A stretch of 64,000 nucleotides of DNA from assembly GCA_963921425.1 (NCBI GenBank), contig OY992833.1, positions 31,296,698 to 31,360,697 on the forward strand, given 5' to 3'. Source of the DNA: Dryas octopetala (lineage: Eukaryota; Streptophyta; Magnoliopsida; Rosales; Rosaceae). The notes under the pieces are model-generated. The model was not told where the DNA came from. It saw only the letters and a list, made by a program, of their open reading frames with translations, and made no database searches. Shown here one piece after another: positions 49,096 through 60,448 of this stretch; the stretch's first letter is position 1; every line of letters begins with the position of its first letter. Made by a program: the position numbers and the translations under genes.

Positions 49096-51250
49096 AACTC
49101 TGAGTTGAGCCCAGCAAGATAGACTTGATGTTATTTGATCGGACTGAAGTGTTTTCCATGTGAATGCATGTTAGGGTTGGATGACTTTTGAGTCTTTGAT
49201 AATCAACAAGTGATCATTAACTACTTGGTCTATAAACTTATTGGCCTCATAGTGGTAATTGGGCTCGAGCATTGAAGTACCTATTGTCACCTACAATTAA
49301 GCTAGTTAGGAAGAATTTAATTTGGGTTTGTTAAATTAGCAATTAATGTGATCACCAGAAAGACATGATTGATACAAGTAAGTGGGGGTGTTGTTGAACA
49401 CAAGTTACATGAGCAGTATATGATATGTACTGACTGGGCTCTGATATTTCCAGAGTCACGGGTTGCAAATTGCAATATTCGCTACTGTAGGTCAAGGACT
49501 CAATGGGCCAACTCAAATGTCCATTTCATTTTTGACCGGACAGTGCAATTAAACTGCTGTCAAACTCATGGGCATATCAATTCACATATGTACACAGTAC
49601 ACACACACACTCTGCTCACTCTCTCTCTACAACATGTATAATGGGCTTACAGCTTTGTTGTTATCTCTGTGGTTTTCTCCAACAATAATGCATGTGGGAG
49701 TGGCAGGTGGGTGGCTTGCTTGACCACCCAATTGGCCATTAATTGCAGACTTGCAGTGCATCACACTCAATTCAAATGACTTATTCACTGACTAGTGACT
49801 ATGCTATGCCTATGCCTCATGCAGTCATGCCCCTCAACCCTGCTACTAACCAAGCCTTGAATGACCACTAACTAAAGGAGCACAAGTAGATGATGTTTTT
49901 CTGCTTTTTGGGTCAATGCTAACTGCTACAGTTAATCCATTGGGCCCTATTTTGGTTCTGTGAGCCCAATTAAGCCCAAAGCTCTGGGTATATATTTTGT
50001 TAATGTATGACTAAAATATCCCATACAAGGAAATCTGAAATGTGATGGGATAAAAGAAGCATTATTGAAACCATATGAAGGCACGCATATCCATCCATAC
50101 ATGTATAAAGCATAAAAGCAAACAGGAAGCAGATCGATAATTGAATAATGGTTAGGAGCTCCAAGCAAATCAACAGTGATACATCTATATTATATATGCA
50201 GCCAAAGTAACGTCAATCAAACAAAGCAAAAAAGCAATATTGGGAAGATACATCATATTCATACCATATGAAAAAAATCACAACAAACAAAAATAAAACA
50301 GTATTTTAATGCATGATCTGATTGGATCTTGTTTATATGCAACAATTACATATCTTTATGCTTAGTGCTCTATCCCCAATGGAGAATAAGGATGATTAGG
50401 GTCTGGGATTAGGGGGGGCCATTCTCATTTTCATCTCATTCGATGACACGTGTCGTCATCATGTGCTAGCGGTCGGCCATTTCTTTATTTCTTTGTTAAG
50501 TATTATTTGGTAATAATCTTCAATCATTATTTTTTATTACTTTTGGGGTTTGGGGAAGTGTGGGCAGCAAGTCTTGTATTGGAGTGGCAACATCAACTGT
50601 GAACATAAAGCTGTCGGGTCTTAGTGGGCCGATCCATTTATGAGAGATTAATAAGTTTCCTTTGATGCCTGTCTGTTTTCAAAAGGGTTATTACTGTTCA
50701 ACTTTGAGCTATTAAAAAAAAAAAAAAAAGGCTACCATGGAAACGTTCTTGTGATACGATGTTGTTCTTATGGTACGATGTTGTTGTTTCTATTGGATTA
50801 ACGAATTTGTCTATTTCGATTCCTATATTATAAACGTTGTAGTAGTCCAAGCCGTCTGCATATGATTTATCATAGAAGTCTCTTAAAAAATTGAAAAATC
50901 AGTTAATAAACAATGAAGAGTCTCAGAATTTTGTATATTATGATGCAAAACTTGAAATTTCTGGTATGGAAATTATCCTCAATATTTGGTCAGCTCATTT
51001 ATCAGTGTAAATTATGGCATGGAATATTAGACCAAGCTGCCCAAATTATCCAAATTTATTGCTGGGAACAGACTCAACCATCCCAATGAATTTAAAATGA
51101 TGAATTATTTAAGCCTGATTGATCACATGGCAAAACTTCAGTTTAAAAATATTAGTATCACAATATTTGATGATGCCCAAGTTTTGAGATTATGAAATAT
51201 ATAGGAATGGAAAGAGATTTTTAAACCAAATAAATAAATAACAGAATGGT
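49096..51250. other. Intergenic, no gene seen
   Basis: No conserved frame. The frame at 49369-49641 (plus) has no recognisable domain. A short poly(A) run near 50714 has no flanking duplication. Confidence 0.5.
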
Positions 51251-52485
51251 AGTCCAAGGAATTAAATTTTGAAATTTTCGACGAAATTTTGCTGAAAATT
51301 TTGTTTTTTTAGGGTGTCGAAATCGAAACACATGTTTAATAATTTTTTCGGAAAAATTTCGCCGAAATTTATTGAAATTTACCGAAATTTATCGAAATTA
51401 TCAAAATTATCATATTTTCTATTTTCTCCAACTTCAGAAATTTATCAAAAATAGCTCGAGACTCCAAATAATTCACCGAAAAATTCTACGAACTCGTATT
51501 GATGAGTACTAATTTCCTATAACCTCAAAATAGTCAAATTACTTTCAAAAAAATTATGAAAAATCCTACTCTTATAATTTAATTCTGAAAAAAATAATAA
51601 TCGTCAAATTCTTGAATTTTCATTTTCTAAAATTCATTTCCACACAACTAAACTCTAGAACCACAACCATAGGTCTAAGTTAGTTAAAATAAATTTAAAG
51701 AAATTTCTAATCCCTTTAAACAAACCTTAAAACAAATTTGAAAAATTTAAGTAACAAAATTACCATAAGCCAAAATTTGGATTGTTACACTTAGTGAAGA
51801 CAAAGTTTGGCTAAGTAAGAGACACGGGAAAAAAGGAAGGAAAGATAAAAAATAAAAGAAAGATTGAAGAGAGAGGCACGAGGAAATAAAGTAAGGAAAG
51901 AAAAAAAAATGAGGGGGGGTTTGAGGCCTTTGGGCAATTGAAAAAAAGAAAAAAAGGTTTGAGATTTCTTTTAGTTATTTTAAATCTTAAACTTTAATAC
52001 ATTTTTATATAAAAATAATAATTAAAAGTATCTTAAAGGGGTTAAAACTTAATATCCTAAAATATATAGAATATATGAGGTTTAATGTATAGATTATAGA
52101 GTATAAAGAGTATTAGGGTATATAGAATATATAGAGTAGTATGGTTTAGATTTTAGTGTATAATTAAATTATACAGTATAAAGAATATACTAATTTTGTG
52201 TATTTATTATATTAATTTTATTTAACAGTATTTGTTCCATCGCGCATTATATTCACCTTATATTACATGAAACCTACTATATAATTTGATTTCTTCAATA
52301 TTTTTTATCAATTTAGTAGATAATATGTTAAATAAATATATGGTAAAGTTTCATTCAAAATTTTCGTATTTTGATAGCAATTTTCGTCATTTATATCTAA
52401 TTTTTGTCGAAATTTAAAAATTTTTAAAATTTGCATCAAAATTTTTTCGAAATTCAAAATTTTATTTTTTAAATGGACTGAAAAA
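51251..52485. mobile_element. Degenerate inverted-repeat element related to the 29.8-30.9 kb element
   Basis: The left end (from about 51251, AGTCCAAGG...AAATTTTGAAATTTTCG) and the right end (to about 52485) are diverged inverted copies rich in CGAAATTT. Between them, about 51430-51780 aligns with the inner arm of the fold-back element at 30020-30250. Shared blocks include AAAAATAGCTC, CGAAAAATTC and CTACGAACTCGT. It is much more decayed than that element, and no coding frame remains. Family assignment is tentative. Confidence 0.45.
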
Positions 52486-55400
52486 AATATTAATTTCCAG
52501 CTATGCTGACAATAGTGACGGGAATGTCGATGTCGAATTACAAAGAAAACGAGAAAAGCATCACCTTTCATCATCTTGAGATAGAATTTGGTCATTTCAC
52601 AGTTGAAGATGAGATCTTGCAAGAATTTGTGGACCCACTTTTAAGGTGAGCAGAGGTCCTCTAGAGTCTAGCCTTGTCTTGGTGCTCAGTGACACCAAGC
52701 AGCTTGCAAATGCAAAGGGGTTTTTTCTTTTTTGATTTATTTCCTCTTTGCGTGTCAGATTGCATGGTGAGTATGACTAATGATATGTCTGTCCCATATG
52801 TTGGAACCATAAAAAATAAAAATAATGCCTGCAAATTATATAAGAAATATTATAAAAGCTAGCAAAATGCAAATGTATGGGCTATGAATATGTGCATGTT
52901 ATGTAGGTGAACAGGTGGGAGAGTAAATGAAGTTATGGGAGTCCCATCTGACAAAGATATCTTGTATTGTATTGTGTATTTGGGTGTGTTCAAATATTGG
53001 AAAGAATCTGACCGTTCTTTTAAAAGTGAAAGAAGAATGATCAGCACTGAGCGAAGAGACACTGCACTCGCAACTATCTTTTTATGTGGGACTTCACTCT
53101 TCAGTAAGCAAGTACTCTTTGCTTTCTCTGTCTTTGTTTGCTTCTCTCTCTCTCTCTCTTCGATTAATAGCTGTTGGGTACTGGAAGAGCCCAAAATTCA
53201 ACAAACATAGTGGTTAACCGTGTTATCTGATTTTTCCTTTCTCTCTCTTTTTGAGTTCTCTGACTTTACACCATCATCCCCATCTCTCCTACCACTTCTT
53301 TCCCATAATTGTATACCTTTCTTTCTCTGTCTCTGTCTCTGTCTCTGTCTCTGCCTTCCTCATCTCATCCTCATTTATTTCTCTTTTAATTCCTTTTACC
53401 AACTCCTTTTGTGGTAAAAACTAGCTAGCTTGAAAACCCAGATGCCTGCTTTTTAGTCTTTTGGTACTTACACTTTCCTAAGTGGCATCAGCCATATCCC
53501 TAAACCATAGCCTGCAACTTCAATACTATGTATGAACTCTTTCTGCCTATCTCCTTAGCTATAGATTTGATTTTGATAGCAGCTTTTAAATGCTTTTGCT
53601 TTTGCTTTCGCTCTAGTCCTAGGTTGCCTGATGCTCGTAATTACTGTAATTTCTCTCTTTCCTTATCCTTGATTGTTGGGTCTAAAATCACTGCAATTCA
53701 ACATAGTCGTTGTTTATAGATAATACTGCGTAGTTCCTAAATTTATACTTTATTGGTTGTGAATGCTAAGGTTTCTTAATTTTGAGCTCAGTCAGTGACT
53801 TGTACTTGCCTGGTGAGTTTTGGTTGATTTTGTGCTTCTGAATCCGAGTATTTTGTATGTTGTAGGTTTGTTGTAGTTTCTGTTTTTCGTGCCTTTTGTA
53901 CCATATTCAGTCCTGACTTTCTGGGTTTCTCTTATGTGTGATCTTCTTGTCTTATTTTCTTTCTTCCCCAAATAAACCAGAGATTATGCTTTTTCTGAAG
54001 TTGCACCTTTCGGTTTGGAACTTTGGATGCATACTATCTTTCCGATTGAGTAATTGTTTGATTTTGCTGAGTTGTAGTAATTTCTGGTGGCTGTTTATTT
54101 CCAGTAGATTATCACAGGAAACTGGTAGCTGTTTATTCGTGTGAAAGAAGCAATTTGTTTTGCAAGCCTTCACACATAGTAAAATAGATCGCTTATAAAT
54201 TATTGATGCCTTCTATGGGCTTTTGCTGTTAAACTGCATTTGGACAGTTCCACCACATTGATTTAGTATTCTGCAGTTTAATAGTTAAGGAGTAATGGTA
54301 TACAAAATTACCTTTATTTTGTAATATATATCCGCATGGAAATTGACAATTTGGTTACCACATCTCAGAGTAAAATGTTTTTTTGCCTAGAGAAAATTGG
54401 TGTAAGAGGACCAGTTTTCATAGTATAGTCAAATGAAGTAATTATCACTTGCAATTATATGGGACACCAGGGCGTGCATACTAATCCCTTATTCCAACAA
54501 TCTTGTTGGTTTGTTCATGCATAGCTATAGCGTTTTAGCAATTTGTTGAAGCATATATGAGCATAACAGTATCATGGTAAATGATTTCCTAATTTAATGG
54601 AAATTTGTCTTTTCCATTTTCAATGATGATCCTGGATGTTTTTTTCTCCATGCTCTCTAATAATAGTAATCTCTTGTCTCAAAGATTTGGTAAATGGTTG
54701 TATCTTTCCGAATTCTGTTTTTCCATTTAAATGCTACTTAGAGATAACTAATAAGAGAATGTCCATTGATTTCTCATAATACCTTTAGAATACTTTAGAG
54801 AGAACTTATGATTCCTCAACTTTAAGAGGATGATTACTCTTGAACAAAAAGAGACACAAAAGCACCACCAGAGCACAATTTTTGTTTGTGAACTTTGAAG
54901 TGGCAAATATTTTCTCTTATTGAAAGAATGAAAGTGATGGCTTTCACAACAGTCTGGTTTTTATTGTGTACTATGCCTGTATATGGTGATTCCATACTGG
55001 CTAAATTGAAATGCTCAAAGAAACTGCAGCTATTTGAATGAGTTTACTGGTTCAACCAACAAAAGAAGAAAAAGAACAGCTGCAATGCTCTTATAGTTCT
55101 AGTTGATGATGTGTGATCATTCGTCTTTTCTTTAGGCTAAATATAATTTAATTTTTCTAATGTTTTTCTTAATCATTCACTCAATTGGGAGATATGTAGT
55201 TCCTCCATGATGTTTGTTCTTTTTCCTTTACTTTTTTGGTAAGTAAGTTCCTCCCTGAGTTTTTGAGATAGTACTATTCTCTTTTCCTAATTGCTTTAGC
55301 AAAAGCGTTAGATAGTATCAAAGAAATAGTGGTATGTTTTAATCCTAAGGCCTTCCAAGCTCCAATTAGTTTCAGAAACTGAGATATTGGATTCACACAT

Positions 55401-56057
55401 GTGGGAACTGTTTGAAATCTATTTAAAGAAATCTCCCTGTTTTGCGACAGAGAATCTGCACTAATTTAACAAAAGGCAGGAGTCATAATATTTTACTTTT
55501 AGAGAGTGTAAACCCGCAGGTGTTTGTATATAGTAAACCACTAAACCCCGGCACCATACTCTATAGGATATTGTGCACTTGTGTTTGATGCAAATGGTTT
55601 ATGAATTTCTGTTATGTGGTATTCTGATGGAACATGGCTGATGTTTCTGTATATGGAATTAGCTAACATAGAATTGATGTTCAATTACTGCATTGCCTAG
55701 TCTAGATAACATCAACTGCATTAGCAACACTGCATTAGCATGTTCAAACAGAAAGACATTGATAAGCTGAAAATCATTAATTGGTTTGTTGAATTACATG
55801 AAGGTAGGAATGACCTGTGTCCAATTACACATCATCTTATTAAATTATTCCTTTGTAAATTACTGAACTCTCTCGCTAAGGAATAGAAGAGAAGAAAGGA
55901 TCCCACTTTGTCATGGAAAATGACTTATTTTGGTGGGATTCATGATTGCAGGTGGAGAGCAAGCTGAGGGCACTCTGAGCAGTTCCTTCAAATTGTGATT
56001 TCTCATACAGAGAAGAAACAGCAAAGTTCTTGACTTCACTCGCTGTTCTGCTGAAAC
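52486..56057 (+). promoter_or_regulatory. Upstream region of the zinc-finger gene, probable 5' leader with intron
   Basis: There is no separate gene here. Pyrimidine-rich stretches around 53141-53160 and a CTGTCT-type repeat at about 53328-53352 look like a plant promoter/leader. A plausible acceptor, TGATTGCAG, ends at 55951, about 105 bases before the ATG at 56058, so the transcript may contain a long leader intron. The donor cannot be fixed from sequence alone. Confidence 0.35.
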
Positions 56058-56846
56058 ATGGTAAGACCAAACTTGAACTTGGAATTTGAAAATGATTCAG
56101 AAGTCACAAGCCAAGTAACTTCCAACATACCTTTCCAAGAAGAATCCCCAGACCCTTCCAAGGACAGCACCACCACTTCTTCCTGTCTCACAAATCAGAC
56201 AAACCTTCAACAAAATCTCGGGCCTATTTCCCTTGACTTAACACTCCAGTTTAGCTCCAGTGACACTGAATTGAAGGGCACAGGGGAAACCAGCAGTGAA
56301 GTAGCTGCAGCCCCCCCTAATTCAGAAGCAACAATCCCAAGGGTATTCTCATGCAACTACTGTAAGCGCAAGTTCTATAGCTCACAGGCACTGGGTGGCC
56401 ATCAGAATGCTCATAAGAGGGAGAGGACAATGGCCAAGCGCGCAATGCGGATGGGAATGTATGCTGACAGGTATACTAGCTTGGCATCTCTTCCCCTGCA
56501 TGGTTCTGCTGCTTCTGCATTCCGGTCTCTTGGGATCGAAGCTCATGCTGGAGTGCACCAAAACATTATAATACAATCCGATCATCAGAGGCTCCCTGTC
56601 CCTGACACGAGAGGTGTGGCAAGGTTTCAGCAAGGCTATTTTGGAGTTCCAGTGTTCATGGAAGATGATGATGTGGGTCTGTTTTGGCCCGGGAGTTTCC
56701 GGCAGGTGGGTGAGAGAGTTGGGGGTCATTTCAATACGGAATTTGCCCCAAATTCAAACATGATGAATTCATCAGGAGCAACCAATACCGTGCCACCCAA
56801 GAGTACAAGTTCATCTAATTCACCAGATCTTACTTTAAAGCTTTGA
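56058..56846 (+). CDS. Single C2H2 zinc-finger protein with EAR motifs (ZFP1/3/4 type)
   Basis: Intron-less 262-residue coding region. The start is fixed by an in-frame TGA six bases upstream of the ATG. One plant-type C2H2 finger (about residues 96-120: CNYCKRKFYSSQALGGHQNAH) has the QALGGH signature that reads DNA, followed by a basic stretch. Two EAR-type repression motifs are present: LDLTL in the N-terminal half (about residue 56) and DLTLKL at the extreme C-terminus; such motifs recruit TOPLESS-type corepressors. It is therefore a nuclear transcriptional repressor. In Arabidopsis, relatives such as ZFP1, ZFP3, ZFP4 and ZFP7 modulate ABA, light and growth responses. Which of these is the orthologue cannot be told by eye. 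Confidence 0.92.
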   Translation: MVRPNLNLEFENDSEVTSQVTSNIPFQEESPDPSKDSTTTSSCLTNQTNLQQNLGPISLDLTLQFSSSDTELKGTGETSSEVAAAPPNSEATIPRVFSCNYCKRKFYSSQALGGHQNAHKRERTMAKRAMRMGMYADRYTSLASLPLHGSAASAFRSLGIEAHAGVHQNIIIQSDHQRLPVPDTRGVARFQQGYFGVPVFMEDDDVGLFWPGSFRQVGERVGGHFNTEFAPNSNMMNSSGATNTVPPKSTSSSNSPDLTLKL

Positions 56847-59800
56847 GATTCTTATTTTCTGTTTAGGAGATCCATATATTTCGTATTAGAGATGCCGCTA
56901 TTAATTAACTTTGTACAGTGAGATATGCATTTTTAGCGGCTGCAGAATTCTAAATTTTTTATGGCTGTATTTTGTTTCATTAAGGATGTTGTTGTTCTTG
57001 TCGTTGAATGCTGTTCATGTATGACAAGTTTTGGAGGTGAAAGTGAGTAATTGGTAATTTGGCTTGTGATCATGATGACACTATATTTTATCATATAAGT
57101 CGGCAATAATTGGTTTAAGACTGTCATTTGATATCAAATAAGAGACCAGTTATAATGATGAAATATAAAGTGCACACATATTTAAGAGTTTACGATCTAT
57201 ATCTGAAGATAAAAAATATGAACTCATATGAATTCAAGGGTCATTAGTTAATGGTGTTAGTAGGGTCGTGTCAACTAATGATTGAACCATAATTCGTTGA
57301 TTTGGTGCTGAAATATAATTGTATTATTGTGTTGTGTTGAAAATTAACACTTGTAGTTTTAACGGTATTATACATGAATGTCTTAGACTAAATATGAAAC
57401 GTGAAGAATATATAAAACAGGACAAGAACACGGCATGCGATGGGATCATGGGACCTTCCTTGCACGTTGGGATGGGAAGCCGCATACGCAAGACCGCGTT
57501 GACTTTGCTCTGCTCATTCATTCTCTCTTTTCTCATGCAACTTCAGCCTGTCTTAACATGCTTCCAGGTACTCTTCCAGACTGCACACAACTGCAACATT
57601 TATTTCTTTATTCTCAGGATTTGTTTTGTTTATTATAAAAAACTAAAAGTATGATATGAATGATTTATTAAGAATATTATATTGCACAATGAAATGTAAA
57701 GATTTATGATAAAAGTTAATATGACCCCATTTAGTAATGAGTCTAATGACTAATTAATCAATATATAGCTTGTTACTTAACCTTAGATTTTTATCCAAGG
57801 TTCATCCAAATAAAACACAACTCCATGCATGCCGCGAAATCAAGTGCATATACATGCATGTTGATGGACTTAATTTTTGTCATGAAAAAATATCTTGAAT
57901 TTATCGATGTTGGCATAATTCAGCGGTGCAGTGCATAGAGGCACGCTGACTAATTTTGGTTTTGATGATCCATCAAATGTCTTCGGACATTGATATCATT
58001 ATCAATCTATTTGTCTGCGAAACGTCTATCTAATCTGTATGCTTAGATCAAATTTATTCTTCTTTTCCATTTTAATTTTTATAGGGTTAAATTTTTTAAT
58101 GAAACGCGTTTTTCCAATTCTCACTAGGAAAATCTTTTTTCTCTTAATCTTCATTTTTCCCTAAATTGTGGGAGTAAATGTATATATAGAAAGAGTAATA
58201 CTAAAGACAAAAAACAAAATCCCTAGAATTATATAGCATCTATTTACGGACGCAATTAAGTTACTGGAATTAATAAATGCCACAATCATACCCTAATTTC
58301 AAGAAGATAATTGAATGGTACGTGTATAATATTAAGCAGGGGATTAGCAAAATTTAAAGAGAATATGTCATGCAAATATCAACTCTTTTGGCCTTATATA
58401 TATGCAATGTGAAGTGAGTCAATTGACCAAGTCCAACTTTCCGGCCTCTTGTACACGGCATGCAAATTACTGTTTTTGGTCGGCCCCGTTAACTTTGTCA
58501 TTTCATAACACCAACGTTTATATTTTTCAAAAGAAAAAAAATGTCAACACTTCTTGAATATTTATTTATTTGACGCTTCTTATATATTCAATAAACTCAA
58601 CATTTTCAAACTTTAAGGTGAACGTTTATGGACCGTCAGCACTAAGCTTACATGGGTTGAGCTAAAAGTCCGACAAAATTTTATTTATACTTCATGGGCA
58701 TCTTCAACTAATTAAAGCTGTTATCGATCAGTGAAGTTTATGCTTAAATTAAAGCTATAACGTTTTGGCATGCATCCATACCTTCGTAATTAAAAAAGCT
58801 ATATATTAGCTAGGTTCCTTTGTTTTCTTTTGGAAATAAAATATTATATAGAATACTTAAAATGAAACAAGAGAAATTCAACCTATCTTGATCATTATAG
58901 AATATATCAAGGTATATAAGAGACAAATAAAACAGGTAGAAAAAGGTATATATATGTACATATAAAATGAAAGCCTAGCTTGACCGTGAATACTTCGCAT
59001 GCATTGTCCTATCCCTTAATAAAAAAACATGGATTCCATGGATTATGCGCTTTAATATTCTTTGAATTCGAGAATTGCACATATATTGTCGTGGACTATA
59101 GTACATAATAGATCAAATCATGTTTTTGACTACCTTTTGAAGATGCTTCTAAAAATTCTCAAATTTTTTCATGTAGAATGTGAGACATTTTCATTCCACC
59201 TTGAAAGCAAAAGTAAAATTCTTACAATCTCTTTGGGAAAAGTTGCTTTCCAATTTGAAATTCTTAGAGGACAGAAACCATATTCTTCAGAACATCATCA
59301 CACTGTACTAGAATATAAATTGATTACCACATAATGGCGCACCTAATTGCTATTAATCTAAAAAAATAAAAATATTCACAGGCATTTGAGTTTGTTTGAG
59401 AACTCTGCTGGGGAAAAAAGGACAACTAAACAAATATTCTAAGCAATACTTTGATAATGAATTAATTTTTGTATGCTATTTCAATACAAAAAATATATAT
59501 AGCATGTGATGATTGACTTAGATTTCACAAAACTAAGTTTATTTTGTCTCAAAATATTTTAACATATTAATTAGTCCATGAACCATGGTACAACGACTTG
59601 ATCTCTTTTGATGTATTCTCATTAAAACTGATTGAAATCTTGATTAAGAAAGTAGTTGAGACACCAATTAGTGATGAAATCAACAGCTCAAGGCTAGCTA
59701 GCAGTCAACTTTCCCACTTAGTGACCAAAATCTACAGGTAATATTGTAATCAATTGATAATGAGAAATTGATATGAAATCATATCCTTAAATCCTTCAAG

Positions 59801-59938
59801 TAATTTGAGTATTTTCGCGCCTAAGTTGGGATATAATTGGACAATTGAGGTAACTTTGAACCATGACCTTTTTACCAGCTGAATCTGTCTCCAAAAGTCC
59901 AAATTGAAAGCAATTAAGTACCTTCTTGGGGTAGGTAA
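56847..59938. other. Intergenic, no gene seen
   Basis: Starts with the 3' UTR of the zinc-finger gene. No conserved frame was found; the frame at 57319-57654 has no recognisable motif. Confidence 0.5.
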
Positions 59939-59982
59939 ACGTTAATTAAGCTTTGGCAAAAAAAAAAACGTTAATTAAGCTT
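59939..59982 (+). mobile_element. Poly(A) micro-insertion with 15-bp target duplication
   Basis: A perfect direct repeat, ACGTTAATTAAGCTT (59939-59953 and 59968-59982), flanks TGGC followed by 10 A. It lies about 500 bases upstream of the OBERON3 start codon. Confidence 0.7.
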
Positions 59983-60353
59983 AATTATATTGTAAATTTG
60001 TAATCCATCTTTTCTCAAAAAACACATATAAAGTCGTCCTCCTCCTCCACCACCATTCAGGCATTCACTAGAAAAATGTGAACAAAGTTTCTGGTCAAAG
60101 ACTCAAAGCAGAGCATTCAGTAATTCCATCAAACTCAGAGGGGCAGTTCGGTAATCTAAAGCAAAACCAGAAAAAAGTACGCCGTTTCCGTTTCGTGTGA
60201 ACGCTTGAAAATCCAGCCGTTGGCCCGTTGCAGATATCAGTCATGGTGTGCTGAAGAATCATAACAAGTGAGTTGGAATAACACCCCCCTGATTCTTCAT
60301 TATTTTCCAAACAGCCCCTGTAGACCTTTTCCTCTCTGTTTCTCATTCATTTC

Positions 60354-60395
<42 letters not shown>

Positions 60396-60415
60396 TCTCT
60401 CCATCTCTCTCTTTT
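60354..60415 (+). repeat. CT-rich 5' leader of OBERON3 (pyrimidine patch)
   Basis: A (TC)n run at 60354-60390 followed by CCATCTCT repeats ends 30-40 bases before the ATG. Such pyrimidine patches are common just around plant transcription starts and in leaders. Confidence 0.75.
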
Positions 60416-60448
60416 CTCGTAAGTCCCTGCCTGTGTTTGTATAAGATC

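Noticed and set aside
49140-49165. miR395-like string (CTGAAGTGTTT)
   Set aside because: Only the first 11 bases fit the mature miR395, the rest diverges, and no complementary arm lies nearby.
50705-50735. Long A-run as a retro-insertion
   Set aside because: No target duplication and no shared GGC block.
52674-53417. Small frames upstream of the zinc-finger gene
   Set aside because: Generated by pyrimidine repeats; no domain and no sign of conservation.
60437-60448. Earlier start for OBERON3
   Set aside because: The upstream start codon would be TTG; the first ATG is at 60449.
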